A stretch of 45,127 bases of DNA from positions 1 to 45,127 of the IMG/VR virus record IMGVR_UViG_3300031578_000096; one strand, given 5' to 3'. Every line of letters starts with the position of its first letter. Position 1 is the first letter of the stretch. This document shows, piece after piece, positions 14,809 to 22,281 of this stretch. The position numbers and the translations under genes are program-made. The notes below the pieces were generated by a model. It searched no databases and was not told the DNA's origin. It saw only the letters and a list, made by a program, of their open reading frames with translations. This stretch comes from a virus.

Positions 14809-15573
14809 GTGCTGGTTGAAAACACTCTTTTTGGCAATGTGGACAAAGTAAGGACGGCAATACAAAGACTTCGCACTTATGAACCTCCTGATGGGTATTA
14901 CCTGGCTTACAGTGGCGGCAAGGATAGTACATGTATATATCATTTGGCCAAGATGGCCGGAGTGAAGTTTGATGCCCACTATAACATTACAACCGTTGAC
15001 CCTCCCGAGTTAGTCAGGTTCGTCAGGCGGCACAAAGACGTCATCATGGAACACCCAAGGAAAAGCATGTGGCAGTTGATAGAAGTAAACATGTCTCCTC
15101 CTACGAGAATTCAGAGGTTTTGTTGCAAGGAATTAAAAGAGCGTGGTGGACTGGGAAGAACAGTTATGACCGGGGTTAGATGGGAAGAAAGCGCTAAAAG
15201 AAGTGGTCGGAAGATGTACGAACCGGACAGAAAGAAAAAAATAATGTATTTACACCCCATTATTGATTGGACTGAAGCCGATGTATGGGAATTTATAGAG
15301 GGTTACAAACTTCCTTATTGTGAGCTTTACGACGAAGGATATTCGAGACTCGGGTGTATCGGGTGTTCTTTTAAGGGGCCAGTTGGTATGAAGAAAGACT
15401 TTGAGAGATGGCCGGTGTTCCGAGACGCTTACCTAAGAGCATTTCAAAAGATGCTGAACCGCAGAAAATTAAAGGGAAAAGTTAATACAAGTTGGCATAC
15501 TCCAGAAGATGTAATGCAGTGGTGGATAAGCGGAAAAGCAATGACTTTAGATGGTGGACTTTTTGAAGTGTAG
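14809..15573 (+). CDS. PAPS-reductase-family protein (PP-loop)
   Basis: A 254-residue protein. The PP-loop SGGKDS is at residues 35-40, so ATP is probably cleaved to AMP and PPi. RFCCKELKERGGLG, TGVRWEESAKRSGRK, HPIIDWTEADVWEFIEGYKL and LGCIGCSFKGP match the phosphoadenylylsulfate-reductase/DndC superfamily. Phage members are common but their substrates are mostly unknown; DNA or RNA thiolation, or sulfur scavenging, are possibilities. No dnd-like partners are present. GTG start after GGGGTGAAAA. Confidence 0.85.
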   Translation: MLVENTLFGNVDKVRTAIQRLRTYEPPDGYYLAYSGGKDSTCIYHLAKMAGVKFDAHYNITTVDPPELVRFVRRHKDVIMEHPRKSMWQLIEVNMSPPTRIQRFCCKELKERGGLGRTVMTGVRWEESAKRSGRKMYEPDRKKKIMYLHPIIDWTEADVWEFIEGYKLPYCELYDEGYSRLGCIGCSFKGPVGMKKDFERWPVFRDAYLRAFQKMLNRRKLKGKVNTSWHTPEDVMQWWISGKAMTLDGGLFEV

Positions 15574-15614
15574 TTGCTGCCCAACATAAAGACACCCTGC
15601 CGGAGGTGAACCAC

Positions 15615-15761
15615 ATGATTAATTGCACCTACCCCTGGCGCGACTTATACCCCGGCTACCCGCCCGAGTGCTATGCGAGGGTGCCGGGGGAGGATGGGCG
15701 GCCTGACTGCGGGTGGTGCGCTTATGGGGGCGGCGGGTGTAAGAGGAGAGTAAGGAAATAG
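15615..15761 (+). CDS. Cys/Gly-rich microprotein, 48 residues
   Basis: ATG 15615 after GGAGGTGAACC; encodes a Pro/Gly-rich peptide with Cys at 4, 20 and a CGWC pair, then GGGGCKRRVRK. It probably binds metal. Not recognised. Confidence 0.55.
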   Translation: MINCTYPWRDLYPGYPPECYARVPGEDGRPDCGWCAYGGGGCKRRVRK

Positions 15762-15772
15762 GGGGCGCGGGG

Positions 15773-16543
15773 ATGGCAAGGTCAAGGAATATAAAGCCAG
15801 GGTTTTTTGAAAATGAGCTATTGGCTGAAGTCGAGATGGCCGGTAGGCTTTTATTCGCCGGTCTTTGGACTATTGCAGACAGAGAGGGGAGGCTTGAAGA
15901 CAGACCCAAAAGGATCAAAGCAAAATTATTCCCCTATGACAATGTCAACGTTGACAAGCTTCTCCAGGTTCTACACGACAAAAATTTTATACTCCGTTAT
16001 CAGGTCGAAGGAGTACGGTACATTTATATCCATAACTTCCTCAAACATCAGAACCCACATAAGAACGAAGCACCAAGCGATATACCAGAACAGTTAATGT
16101 ACGATACAAGCACAGTACAAGAACAGTTAAATAACAGTACAACTCCGGCTGATTCCCTTAACTCTGATTCCCTTAAACAGAATAACGATTTTTTGGCCGA
16201 GTTTGAAAAATGGTGGAAGCGTTACCCGAGAAAATACGGAAAAGCCGATTCGCTCAAAGAGTGGATAAAACTCCGTAAATCAGGTGTTCCGGTTGAGCAA
16301 TTAGAAAAGGCACTGGACAACTACCTTGAGGAAATTCGCCTTACCAACAAAGAAACCAAGTTTATCTTGCACGGCAGAACATTTTTGGGTCCTGGTAGAC
16401 GATGGGAGGATTATCTACAGGCCGCCGAAAATGAAGCACCGCCACCCAGAGAACCCACTGACGATGAAATAGCCATGCAAAAGCTGATCGAGAGGATGGA
16501 AGCAGATGGCCGCTTTGATACAACCCCAGGACCAGGAGGCTGA
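15773..16543 (+). CDS. Phage replication initiator (DnaD-like organisation)
   Basis: A 256-residue protein. The N-terminus (MARSRNIKPGFFENELLAEV, LLFAGLWTIADREGRLEDRP, KAKLFPYDNVNVDKLLQVLH) is the winged-helix type domain seen in phage replisome organisers. A Ser/Thr/Asn linker leads to a C-terminal domain (FEKWWKRYPRKYGKADSLKE). It overlaps the helicase gene by 38 nt; together they would open and unwind the phage origin. No clear iteron array was seen in the gene. Confidence 0.75.
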   Translation: MARSRNIKPGFFENELLAEVEMAGRLLFAGLWTIADREGRLEDRPKRIKAKLFPYDNVNVDKLLQVLHDKNFILRYQVEGVRYIYIHNFLKHQNPHKNEAPSDIPEQLMYDTSTVQEQLNNSTTPADSLNSDSLKQNNDFLAEFEKWWKRYPRKYGKADSLKEWIKLRKSGVPVEQLEKALDNYLEEIRLTNKETKFILHGRTFLGPGRRWEDYLQAAENEAPPPREPTDDEIAMQKLIERMEADGRFDTTPGPGG

Positions 16544-17945
16544 ACGACAGGTATTAGGTGCTTGTCTGATGGAGCGTGAGGCGGCTGAAAAAGCGCAGGA
16601 AATACTTACATCAGCTGACTTTTATATATCAGCACACGGAGAGATATTCGAGGCCATAACGCACCTTATCAATAAAAAAGTTACTCCTGACCTTGTAAGT
16701 ATAACGGACTATATGAGAAATAAGGGCAGACTTGAGTCTATGGGCGGCAGCGTGTTTATCGCAGGGTTAACAGGTGCGGTTGCATCAACCGCTTTAATTG
16801 AGCAGCACGCCCGGATAGTCGAAAAAAAAGCAGTGGCACGAAAAATGCTGGCGGCTTTAGAAAAAGTTAAGGCTAAAGCATTTAATGGTGATTATGAAAG
16901 CCCTATGGAATTACTAACATTCGCCGAAGCCGAATTATCGGTGATTGAAATTAAGACCAATAGGGGTGGCCTGGAACATGTTGGGCAAGGGATACTCCCG
17001 GTAATGATGGACATTGAAAACAGGGCAAGGAAAAAGGCAATTAACGGAATCCCAACGGGTTACAAACAACTTACTGCATGGCTTGCCGGATACCAAAATA
17101 GCGATTTAATAATAGTTGCCGGTCGTACCTCAATGGGGAAAACTAGCTTTGCCATACAGGAAGCTAAAACAGTAGCAGTAAAACATGGGGCTAAAGTTGC
17201 TTTCTTCTCTCTGGAAATGACGAGGCGGCAGCTTATTGAAAAACTATTGGTCAATGAGGGTGCTGTATCAGCTCAGAATGTCCGGGTGGGTATGCTCGGA
17301 AGTGGTGAATGGGATCGCATATCAAAAGCCGCTGAAACGCTATTAAAATCAGGTGTTTATATTGACGATACAACAAAACTAACCACCATCGACATAGCGC
17401 ACAGATGCCGCAAAATGAGGGCTGACGTAGGACTAGATATGGTTTTCATTGATTACTTGGGGTTTATTAGGTCAACACGGAGGGCAGAGAAGCGTTATAT
17501 GGAGGTTGGTGAAATAACCAAGGACTTAAAGGAATTGGCAAAAGAATTAAATGTACCGGTTGTGCTTTTGTGCCAGATAGGCCGGGGGGCAGAGGCCGGG
17601 GAAGATAAAAGGCCGCAGTTAAGGGACTTGCGGGAATCTGCAGATCTTGAACAGGATGCCGATGTGGTGATGTTTCTTTACCGGGACGAATATTACAAGC
17701 GGGAAAAATCAGACAAGAAAGGCATTACTGAGGTTATTTTAGCAAAGCAAAGGAACGGCCCCACAGGTAAATTTGAAATATTCTTTGTCAAGGAATCAAC
17801 CAGGTTTTTGGAACTTGAAAGGAGTGTTGATGATGAACAAATGGCAGATATACGAGTGGTGCAAGGCGCACAGGGATATTCTGCTGAAAATGCCGATAAC
17901 CGGTCAAAGAAGGTATCTAAACAAAAACCTTTCTGGAGCCAGTAA
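16506..17945 (+). CDS. Replicative DnaB-type helicase
   Basis: A 479-residue hexameric helicase. The N-terminal domain spans about 5-105 (PQDQEAERQVLGACLMEREA). The RecA-like core has Walker A GRTSMGKT at 206-213, Walker B DMVFIDYLG, and the LREDSADLEQDADVVMFLYR-like motif (here LRESADLEQDAD), ending with the usual FESTRFLELE-type segment. About 40 further residues overlap the small gene at 17830 and are not helicase-like. The start overlaps the upstream initiator gene. Confidence 0.95.
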   Translation: MAALIQPQDQEAERQVLGACLMEREAAEKAQEILTSADFYISAHGEIFEAITHLINKKVTPDLVSITDYMRNKGRLESMGGSVFIAGLTGAVASTALIEQHARIVEKKAVARKMLAALEKVKAKAFNGDYESPMELLTFAEAELSVIEIKTNRGGLEHVGQGILPVMMDIENRARKKAINGIPTGYKQLTAWLAGYQNSDLIIVAGRTSMGKTSFAIQEAKTVAVKHGAKVAFFSLEMTRRQLIEKLLVNEGAVSAQNVRVGMLGSGEWDRISKAAETLLKSGVYIDDTTKLTTIDIAHRCRKMRADVGLDMVFIDYLGFIRSTRRAEKRYMEVGEITKDLKELAKELNVPVVLLCQIGRGAEAGEDKRPQLRDLRESADLEQDADVVMFLYRDEYYKREKSDKKGITEVILAKQRNGPTGKFEIFFVKESTRFLELERSVDDEQMADIRVVQGAQGYSAENADNRSKKVSKQKPFWSQ

Positions 17946-18030
17946 AGAGTCGATAAAAGAAAGTCTTGCGGAGTTTAGGAGTGTCCCGCCGCATAACTGG
18001 GGGCCACAGATAGCCAGGGCGGCAAAGTAG
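17830..18030 (+). CDS. Small basic protein overlapping the helicase end
   Basis: A 66-67-residue protein (MNKWQIYEWCKAHRDILLKM onward) starting at ATG 17830/17833 after AAAGGAGTGTTG, a good RBS inside the helicase gene. It overlaps the helicase by about 115 nt. Trp-rich and helical, then a Pro-containing tail (SVPPHNWGPQIARAAK). The natural composition here and the odd helicase tail suggest both frames are used. Not recognised. Confidence 0.55.
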   Translation: MMNKWQIYEWCKAHRDILLKMPITGQRRYLNKNLSGASKESIKESLAEFRSVPPHNWGPQIARAAK

Positions 18031-18090
18031 GAGGTTGCCAGGCTTAATTAAACTTCAGCGCAAATTAGGGCATGAAGGAAGGTGGGCGGG

Positions 18091-18786
18091 GTGCTGACGC
18101 ATTTTAGTTTGTTCTCAGGTATCGGTGGTATTGATTTAGCCGCAGAATGGGCTGGATTTACTACCGTAGGACAGTGTGAGTTTGCCGACTACCCCACCAA
18201 AGTACTGGAAAAACACTGGCCGGATGTGCCGAGATGGAGGGATGTAAGGGATGTTACAGCAGAGGCTATTCGAGATAAAGGAGTACCCAGTATCACAGTC
18301 CTGTCAGGAGGTTTTCCCTGCCAACCTCACAGCCTTGCTGGAGAACGTGAAGCTTCTAATGATGAGCGTGATTTATGGCCGGACTACGGGAGAATTGTTT
18401 GCGAAATTGAACCAAGATGGGTCTTGGCTGAAAATGTGCCGGGGATACTGTCAAGCGAGTCTGGACGGTTCTTTGGAGGAATACTTAGAGACTTGGCCGG
18501 AATGGGGTATTATGCGGGATGGGGTATTATGCGGGATGGGGCAACCTACCGGCTTACCCGTTTGGAGCCTGTTTTGAAGGAAAAAGGGTTTTCATTATTG
18601 CCACGACCAACCGCAAGTATGTGGAAGGGTGCATCGAGAAAGCGTTACAAGGGTTCAAAACATTACAAAGGGAGTTTTACTCAAGAAGCTTTGAGGACTT
18701 GCGAAACAGACCCACTTTATATCAACCCAAACTATGTAGAGCTTTTAATGGGATTCCCGACGGGGTGGACAGACTTAAGTGCTTAG
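18091..18786 (+). CDS. m5C DNA methyltransferase, frame-disrupted (present allele)
   Basis: Starts at GTG 18091 with motif I FSGIGGIDLAAEWAG, motif IV SGGFPCQPHS (catalytic Cys) and motif VI ENVPG. After a 17-bp tandem duplication (18502-18541) the frame shifts and the product ends as a 231-residue chimera. With one repeat unit removed, the frame runs on as NLPAYPFGACFEGKRVFIIA (motif VIII) and LKCLGNTVVPQQVYPILQAI (motif X) to 18896, a normal 260-odd-residue enzyme. So the enzyme is inactive or phase-variable in this copy. It would protect phage DNA from host restriction. Confidence 0.75.
   Translation: MLTHFSLFSGIGGIDLAAEWAGFTTVGQCEFADYPTKVLEKHWPDVPRWRDVRDVTAEAIRDKGVPSITVLSGGFPCQPHSLAGEREASNDERDLWPDYGRIVCEIEPRWVLAENVPGILSSESGRFFGGILRDLAGMGYYAGWGIMRDGATYRLTRLEPVLKEKGFSLLPRPTASMWKGASRKRYKGSKHYKGSFTQEALRTCETDPLYINPNYVELLMGFPTGWTDLSA
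18359..18577 (+). other. Alternate-frame protein-like sequence within the methyltransferase gene
   Basis: In a second frame the same DNA reads AKLNQDGSWLKMCRGYC, then LDGSLEEYLETWPEWGIMRD. Removing one 17-bp unit continues it as GATYRLTRLEP, LLPRPTASMWKG and NPNYVELLMGFPTGWTDLSA (stop 18786). From memory this resembles phage proteins often found with m5C methyltransferases (TWPxxGxMxxG, LMGFPxGWTDL). No convincing start with RBS is seen, so expression is unproven. Confidence 0.35.
18502..18541 (+). repeat. 17-bp tandem duplication breaking the methyltransferase frame
   Basis: ATGGGGTATTATGCGGG occurs at 18502-18518 and 18519-18535, followed by a partial third copy (atgggg, 18536-18541). Since 17 is not a multiple of three, gain or loss of a unit switches frame, as in slipped-strand phase variation. 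Confidence 0.9.
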
Positions 18787-18896
18787 GCAACACAGTGGTT
18801 CCACAGCAAGTCTACCCAATCCTCCAAGCCATAGCGGAAATTGAGGAGGTGGATCAATGCCACACGCAAACTACGCCGGAACATACCGGAGGGTGA
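18519..18896 (+). pseudogene. Detached C-terminal part of the m5C methyltransferase
   Basis: This frame carries motif VIII (KRVFIIATTN) and motif X (GIPDGVDRLKCLGNTVVPQQ) of the methyltransferase but lies one frame away from the N-terminal part because of the 17-bp duplication. It has no RBS of its own. Together with 18091-18518 it makes one ordinary enzyme. Confidence 0.75.
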
Positions 18897-18937
18897 CGCA
18901 GGTCAGCCGGGAAATGCTGGGGGCAAATAGGTTTTAG
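18857..18937 (+). CDS. Microprotein, 26 residues
   Basis: ATG 18857 sits 5 nt after the very strong RBS GAGGAGGTG, inside the end of the methyltransferase frame. It encodes MPHANYAGTYRRVTQVSREM then LGANRF, a basic peptide. Not recognised; the RBS is the main support. Confidence 0.45.
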   Translation: MPHANYAGTYRRVTQVSREMLGANRF

Positions 18938-18951
18938 GGGGGGGTGAAGTG

Positions 18952-19302
18952 ATGCCGGTAAGGCCAATGAAAAGGAAGTATGGCAACACAAAGGTTGAGG
19001 CAGACGGATATGTATTCGACTCAAAGCGCGAAGCTGCCTATTACCAGGAGTTAAAGTATCGCAAAATGGCAGGGGAAATCAAAGAAATCAGGCGACAGCC
19101 AACGTACGAGTTAATGCCAAAGTTTAAACACAGGGGCAAAACCATATTACCCATTACTTACACGGCAGACTTTGAAATAACCCTACCTGATGGCCAGAAG
19201 CAGGTGATTGATGTTAAGGGAGTTAGGACACAGCAGTATGTTATCAGGGTTAAGTTACTTAAGTATAAGTATCCCGATATTGAGTTTTTGGAAGTTAAAT
19301 AG
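18952..19302 (+). CDS. DUF1064 family protein (nuclease-like)
   Basis: A 116-residue protein recognised by KYGNTKVEADGYVFDSKREA, AYYQELKYRK and YTADFEITLPDGQKQVIDVK. The E..., D-x(n)-(V)IDVKG arrangement is that of a small PD-(D/E)XK-type endonuclease fold; DUF1064 members are frequent in Firmicutes phages and may act on recombination intermediates. RBS GGGGGGGGTGA, ATG 18952. Confidence 0.85.
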   Translation: MPVRPMKRKYGNTKVEADGYVFDSKREAAYYQELKYRKMAGEIKEIRRQPTYELMPKFKHRGKTILPITYTADFEITLPDGQKQVIDVKGVRTQQYVIRVKLLKYKYPDIEFLEVK

Positions 19303-19314
19303 GGGGTGTGATGG

Positions 19315-19467
19315 ATGTTTGAAGTGTTTATACTTATCTGTTTTGGAATAATTTCCGGGGCATCAGGCGGCATAGTAACCGCCTATGTGATACATAAAGC
19401 GGCCAAAAGACTTGAAAGACAGCTTGACGGATACATGGAGGATAAGAAAGTTGAGGTACAACCATGA
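19315..19467 (+). CDS. Small membrane protein, 50 residues
   Basis: ATG 19315 after GGGGGTGTG. One N-terminal transmembrane helix with a glycine-rich middle (MFEVFILICFGIISGASGGI), then a charged cytoplasmic-type tail. It overlaps the next membrane microprotein at ATGA, so the two may form a pair. Not recognised. Confidence 0.6.
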   Translation: MFEVFILICFGIISGASGGIVTAYVIHKAAKRLERQLDGYMEDKKVEVQP

Positions 19468-19607
19468 AAAAACTCGAAATCTTAACAGCCTATGTAAACC
19501 TCATGTCCGAAATCATATACCTAAGCATCGGCCTTATCGTTATGGCTGTGCTAATCAATTTTGCGAAGAACTTCAAGAGTTTGCTGGATTTGGCGGCAGG
19601 GATGTAG
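19464..19607 (+). CDS. Small membrane protein, 47 residues
   Basis: ATG 19464 overlaps the previous stop. One transmembrane helix (EIIYLSIGLIVMAVLINFA) flanked by basic residues. Translational coupling to 19315 is likely. Function unknown. Confidence 0.6.
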   Translation: MKKLEILTAYVNLMSEIIYLSIGLIVMAVLINFAKNFKSLLDLAAGM

Positions 19608-19647
19608 TAAATAACCGCAGGGGGCGGTAAAAATAAGGGGGATGAAA

Positions 19648-19908
19648 ATGGCTAAGTATCTGCAATGGACGGGAAACAACCACAGAGAAATGTATGATTT
19701 TTTAGAGGACAAGGCGAACGATTTCATGCATGCAGAAGGTGTCAATTTTTATATCGACCACGGCAAGGTTGCGGGTGGTTTGGTAATTAAAACTCTTGAA
19801 GGCGAACATATTGCAAGTATTAGAGATTTTATAATCAAGGGCGTAAGCGGAGAGTTTTACCCTTGCAAACCTGACATTTTCGAGGCAACATACGAAAAGG
19901 TTGATTAA
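19648..19908 (+). CDS. Conserved-looking small phage protein
   Basis: An 86-residue protein: MAKYLQWTGNNHREMYDFLE start, VIKTLEGEHIASIRDFIIKG and GEFYPCKPDIFEATYEKVD end. This pattern is common in Firmicutes phages (PGDYG-like) and may bind nucleotide or nucleic acid; function not established. ATG 19648 fits AAGGGGGAT spacing. A GCCCCGG/CCGGGGC hairpin follows at about 19915-19938. Confidence 0.7.
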   Translation: MAKYLQWTGNNHREMYDFLEDKANDFMHAEGVNFYIDHGKVAGGLVIKTLEGEHIASIRDFIIKGVSGEFYPCKPDIFEATYEKVD

Positions 19909-19960
19909 CCAACACGCCCCGGTCTTAACGGGCCGGGGCAAATTAAAAAGGGGTGAGGAT

Positions 19961-20365
19961 ATGGTATCGCTGGAACTAGCGAAAAAACTGAAGGATGCGG
20001 GGTTGGTGTGGGAGCCGAAGGAAGGGGATCGGCTTTACTACGACGACAAGCTGGAATTGCTTAACAAAGAAAACCTGGAATCAGCTAGGAGGTTGCACAA
20101 TTTAACCGCAAGACACCAAGAATATCAGGACATGGCCCCTGTATTTGCCCCCTCCCTCTCACAACTCCTGGCCGAGATTGAGGGGCGGGGGTACAGATCG
20201 GCATTAGTATCAAACGACATGGCAAAATGGCCAGCAAAGTGGAATTGTGACATAGTGAAACCCGAAAGTTTTATTGATTGCTTAGTATATAGAGTATGGG
20301 CCGACACCCCAGATGATGCCACCGCCCTGGCGCTTTTACACATATTGGAGGTGGGTATTGGATGA
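19961..20365 (+). CDS. Early phage protein with helical N-terminus
   Basis: A 134-residue protein (MVSLELAKKLKDAGLVWEPK, LYYDDKLELLNKENLESARR, APSLSQLLAEIEGRGY, then ADTPDDATALALLHILEVGI). This resembles a common phage protein of unknown function. Start ATG 19961 after AAAAGGGGTGAGG. It overlaps the next gene at its stop. Confidence 0.65.
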   Translation: MVSLELAKKLKDAGLVWEPKEGDRLYYDDKLELLNKENLESARRLHNLTARHQEYQDMAPVFAPSLSQLLAEIEGRGYRSALVSNDMAKWPAKWNCDIVKPESFIDCLVYRVWADTPDDATALALLHILEVGIG

Positions 20366-20541
20366 ACTTTGAATCATTTAAGGCCGAATTTACAGCGAAA
20401 GGTGCAGCCGCCGAGCGTGAACGGATCATGAAGGTGGTGGAGAAATTGAATCTTATAAATCCACACGGAGAACATTACGATGGCTTTATAAGGTGCAGAA
20501 ATATAGTCCTCTCCCTCCTCAAGGACGGTGATGGGGAATGA
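20362..20541 (+). CDS. Small protein, 59 residues, paralogue of the next gene
   Basis: ATG 20362 overlaps the previous stop. Encodes MNFESFKAEFTAKGAAAERE then RIMKVVEKLNL, ending RNIVLSLLKDGDGE. The ERERIMKVVEKL segment matches SERIRIIEVIDQL of the next gene, so the two are probably diverged tandem copies. Function unknown. Confidence 0.6.
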   Translation: MNFESFKAEFTAKGAAAERERIMKVVEKLNLINPHGEHYDGFIRCRNIVLSLLKDGDGE

Positions 20542-20726
20542 GTGAAGCAGCATACGAAAAAGGCTGTAAGGTTGGTGCAACCTCTGAGCGAATACGCATC
20601 ATCGAAGTAATCGACCAGTTAATCAGAGATACCGAGGACTGCCCCCTGTACGAGGGCGAGGAACGATTCTGGCTGCTGAGTGCATATCGGAATGTTAGGA
20701 GGTTGGTAAATGGTGAAGAAGAGTGA
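20538..20726 (+). CDS. Small protein, 62 residues, paralogue of the previous gene
   Basis: ATG 20538 overlaps the previous stop (ATGA). Encodes a helical protein (MSEAAYEKGCKVGATSERIR, then RLVNGEEE at the end). Similar core to the gene before it. Function unknown. Confidence 0.6.
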   Translation: MSEAAYEKGCKVGATSERIRIIEVIDQLIRDTEDCPLYEGEERFWLLSAYRNVRRLVNGEEE

Positions 20727-20952
20727 GATACAGGCAGGTGACACCGTAAGGCATGGGCCAACCGGCGAAGAATGGTTCTTACTGGGAGTCAATAAAGAAA
20801 AAAACAGGGTGTGTGTTGCTGGTTGGCCGCCGACCATGGCCGATTTGAGCGATTGTACTCTGACTGAAAAAGGCAACGGCATAACAGAGGAAGAGAAGCA
20901 ATACCGGAGTAACAAATTTGGGCCAAACTGGGACGGTGATACCAATGCTTAG
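20710..20952 (+). CDS. Small beta-rich protein
   Basis: An 80-residue protein: KKSEIQAGDTVRHGPTGEEW, FLLGVNKEKNRVCVAGWPPT, then ADLSDCTLTEKG. An SH3-like barrel often seen in phage accessory genes. RBS AGGAGG at 20697-20702, inside the previous gene. Confidence 0.65.
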   Translation: MVKKSEIQAGDTVRHGPTGEEWFLLGVNKEKNRVCVAGWPPTMADLSDCTLTEKGNGITEEEKQYRSNKFGPNWDGDTNA

Positions 20953-21072
20953 ATTCGCATCTTCCCCGGCATCTGGATAAAAATATATCCCCCAGCCAGG
21001 CCAAGGCCACGGGAACTGAGGGCGATTGAGGAGGCGGAGAGGCAGGTTAATAGGATTAGGTGGGGGAGGTGA
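20945..21072 (+). pseudogene. Small gene with one-base frame break
   Basis: ATG 20945 gives only MLRFASSPASG. One frame away, from 20953, the DNA reads IRIFPGIWIKIYPPARPRPR, then ELRAIEEAERQVNRIRWGR, ending at TGA 21070-21072, which looks like genuine protein but has no ATG, GTG or TTG start. A one-base deletion near 20952, or a rare ATT start, would explain it. Confidence 0.35.
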
Positions 21073-21109
21073 GGAGTAATAGAATGATAATGTTACACAC
21101 CAACAGGGG

Positions 21110-21640
21110 GTGGTTAAAACGAGTGAATATACTATCGAAATAACAACTTATTGTTCTCACGGATGCGAGTATTGTTCAACCAATGCAGTACCAAACGGAA
21201 AACATTTGGACATGGATACAATAAAACAATTTTTATCAACCGCATCAGCGTCAGATCGTATAAATATATCCGGTGGCGAACCTTTGGCGCATCCGAATTT
21301 CTGGGACATCCTGCAATACTGCCGGAGTATTACCCATGATGTCTGGGTTTATACGAATGCACTGGATAAAATACGCTACAATTCCAGCGTTATACGAGAA
21401 ATCACGGTTGAGGCAAACGTGTGTCTGGTACCAGGAAGGAAGGTATATATTCCCAAAAGCGCTGATAAGGTGCATTTGCTTCAACTAGTCAGGCAGGGCA
21501 AGGCAAAGAATTTAATTCCTGCAAATATCCATATTTCGGGGAACCTGCGGGGTAAAGAAGATTGTCGAAAATGCAATCACAAGGTTTTACAGGCTAACAG
21601 CAAGATCGCTGATAGTCCATGTAAAAAGCATTACGATTAA
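21110..21640 (+). CDS. Small radical SAM protein
   Basis: A 176-residue protein. The CxxxCxxC cluster motif is at Cys15, Cys19, Cys22 (TTYCSHGCEYCS) and ISGGEP follows near residue 55, so a 4Fe-4S cluster and S-adenosylmethionine binding are expected. It is much shorter than usual (250-400). The C-terminal EDCRKCNHK and PCKKHYD may hold a second metal site. No obvious substrate protein is adjacent; the start (GTG 21110) is uncertain. Confidence 0.8.
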   Translation: MVKTSEYTIEITTYCSHGCEYCSTNAVPNGKHLDMDTIKQFLSTASASDRINISGGEPLAHPNFWDILQYCRSITHDVWVYTNALDKIRYNSSVIREITVEANVCLVPGRKVYIPKSADKVHLLQLVRQGKAKNLIPANIHISGNLRGKEDCRKCNHKVLQANSKIADSPCKKHYD

Positions 21641-21729
21641 ATAGAAAAAACACCCCCGGTCACCCGAGGGATACGCTCAAAGTAATTATACCATGGGTGG
21701 CAAATTAATAAAAGCGGGGGTGGCTGGGG

Positions 21730-22260
21730 ATGGCTTCAGGGATTGAAAAAAGCACCTTATACCGGAGAACAGAGGAGCAGCTGCAGAACTACCGGGCCAT
21801 GTTGGCAAGGGTGGCCATATTGGAGAATGAGCTTGCCTCAATACTGGGAACGGACATAACGGAGACACATGATGAGGCTATCGGGGGAATGTGCTTTGCC
21901 CGGGTGGTAAATGGCATGCCGATGGGGACGGAAACCAGCGACAAGACCGCCCGGGTGGCCGAAGAGTGGCGGGAGAGATACCGGAAGGACTTCCATCGGG
22001 TGTGGCGCATGTACGTGCTGGACAAAAAGGGCCTGGAGGATGAGCTATTTACGACTAGGGCCAAACTGCAGAAGATTGACATTGCAATCGGATCGCTACT
22101 ACCAAAAGAAAAAGACGTGGTCAATCTCTTTTATATCCAAGGCATGAAGTGGGGAGATGTAGGCAAGAAGCTGAACTATGAGCCGGGGCATTGTAAGCGG
22201 ATACGGGAAAGGGCGGTCTGGTACATGAGCCTGAGCCTATTTAGCAGGAAGGTGTACTAA
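21730..22260 (+). CDS. ArpU/RinA-like late transcription regulator
   Basis: A 176-residue protein with a sigma-70 region 4-like HTH at the C-terminus (LPKEKDVVNLFYIQGMKWGD, KLNYEPGHCKRIRERAVWYM) and a helical N-terminal half. Position as last early gene before terminase is exactly that of ArpU/RinA activators of late transcription. Candidate binding repeats lie just downstream at 22263-22281. Confidence 0.75.
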   Translation: MASGIEKSTLYRRTEEQLQNYRAMLARVAILENELASILGTDITETHDEAIGGMCFARVVNGMPMGTETSDKTARVAEEWRERYRKDFHRVWRMYVLDKKGLEDELFTTRAKLQKIDIAIGSLLPKEKDVVNLFYIQGMKWGDVGKKLNYEPGHCKRIRERAVWYMSLSLFSRKVY

Positions 22261-22262
22261 AG

Positions 22263-22281
22263 ATGCTACGAAAATGCTACG
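22263..22281 (+). promoter_or_regulatory. Tandem ATGCTACG repeats, candidate late-activator site
   Basis: ATGCTACG at 22263-22270 and again at 22274-22281, 11 bp apart (one helical turn), followed by acgtgctatattgtaat, which offers a weak -10. It starts 3 nt after the late-regulator gene and precedes the packaging genes, so it may be the late promoter. Confidence 0.4.
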
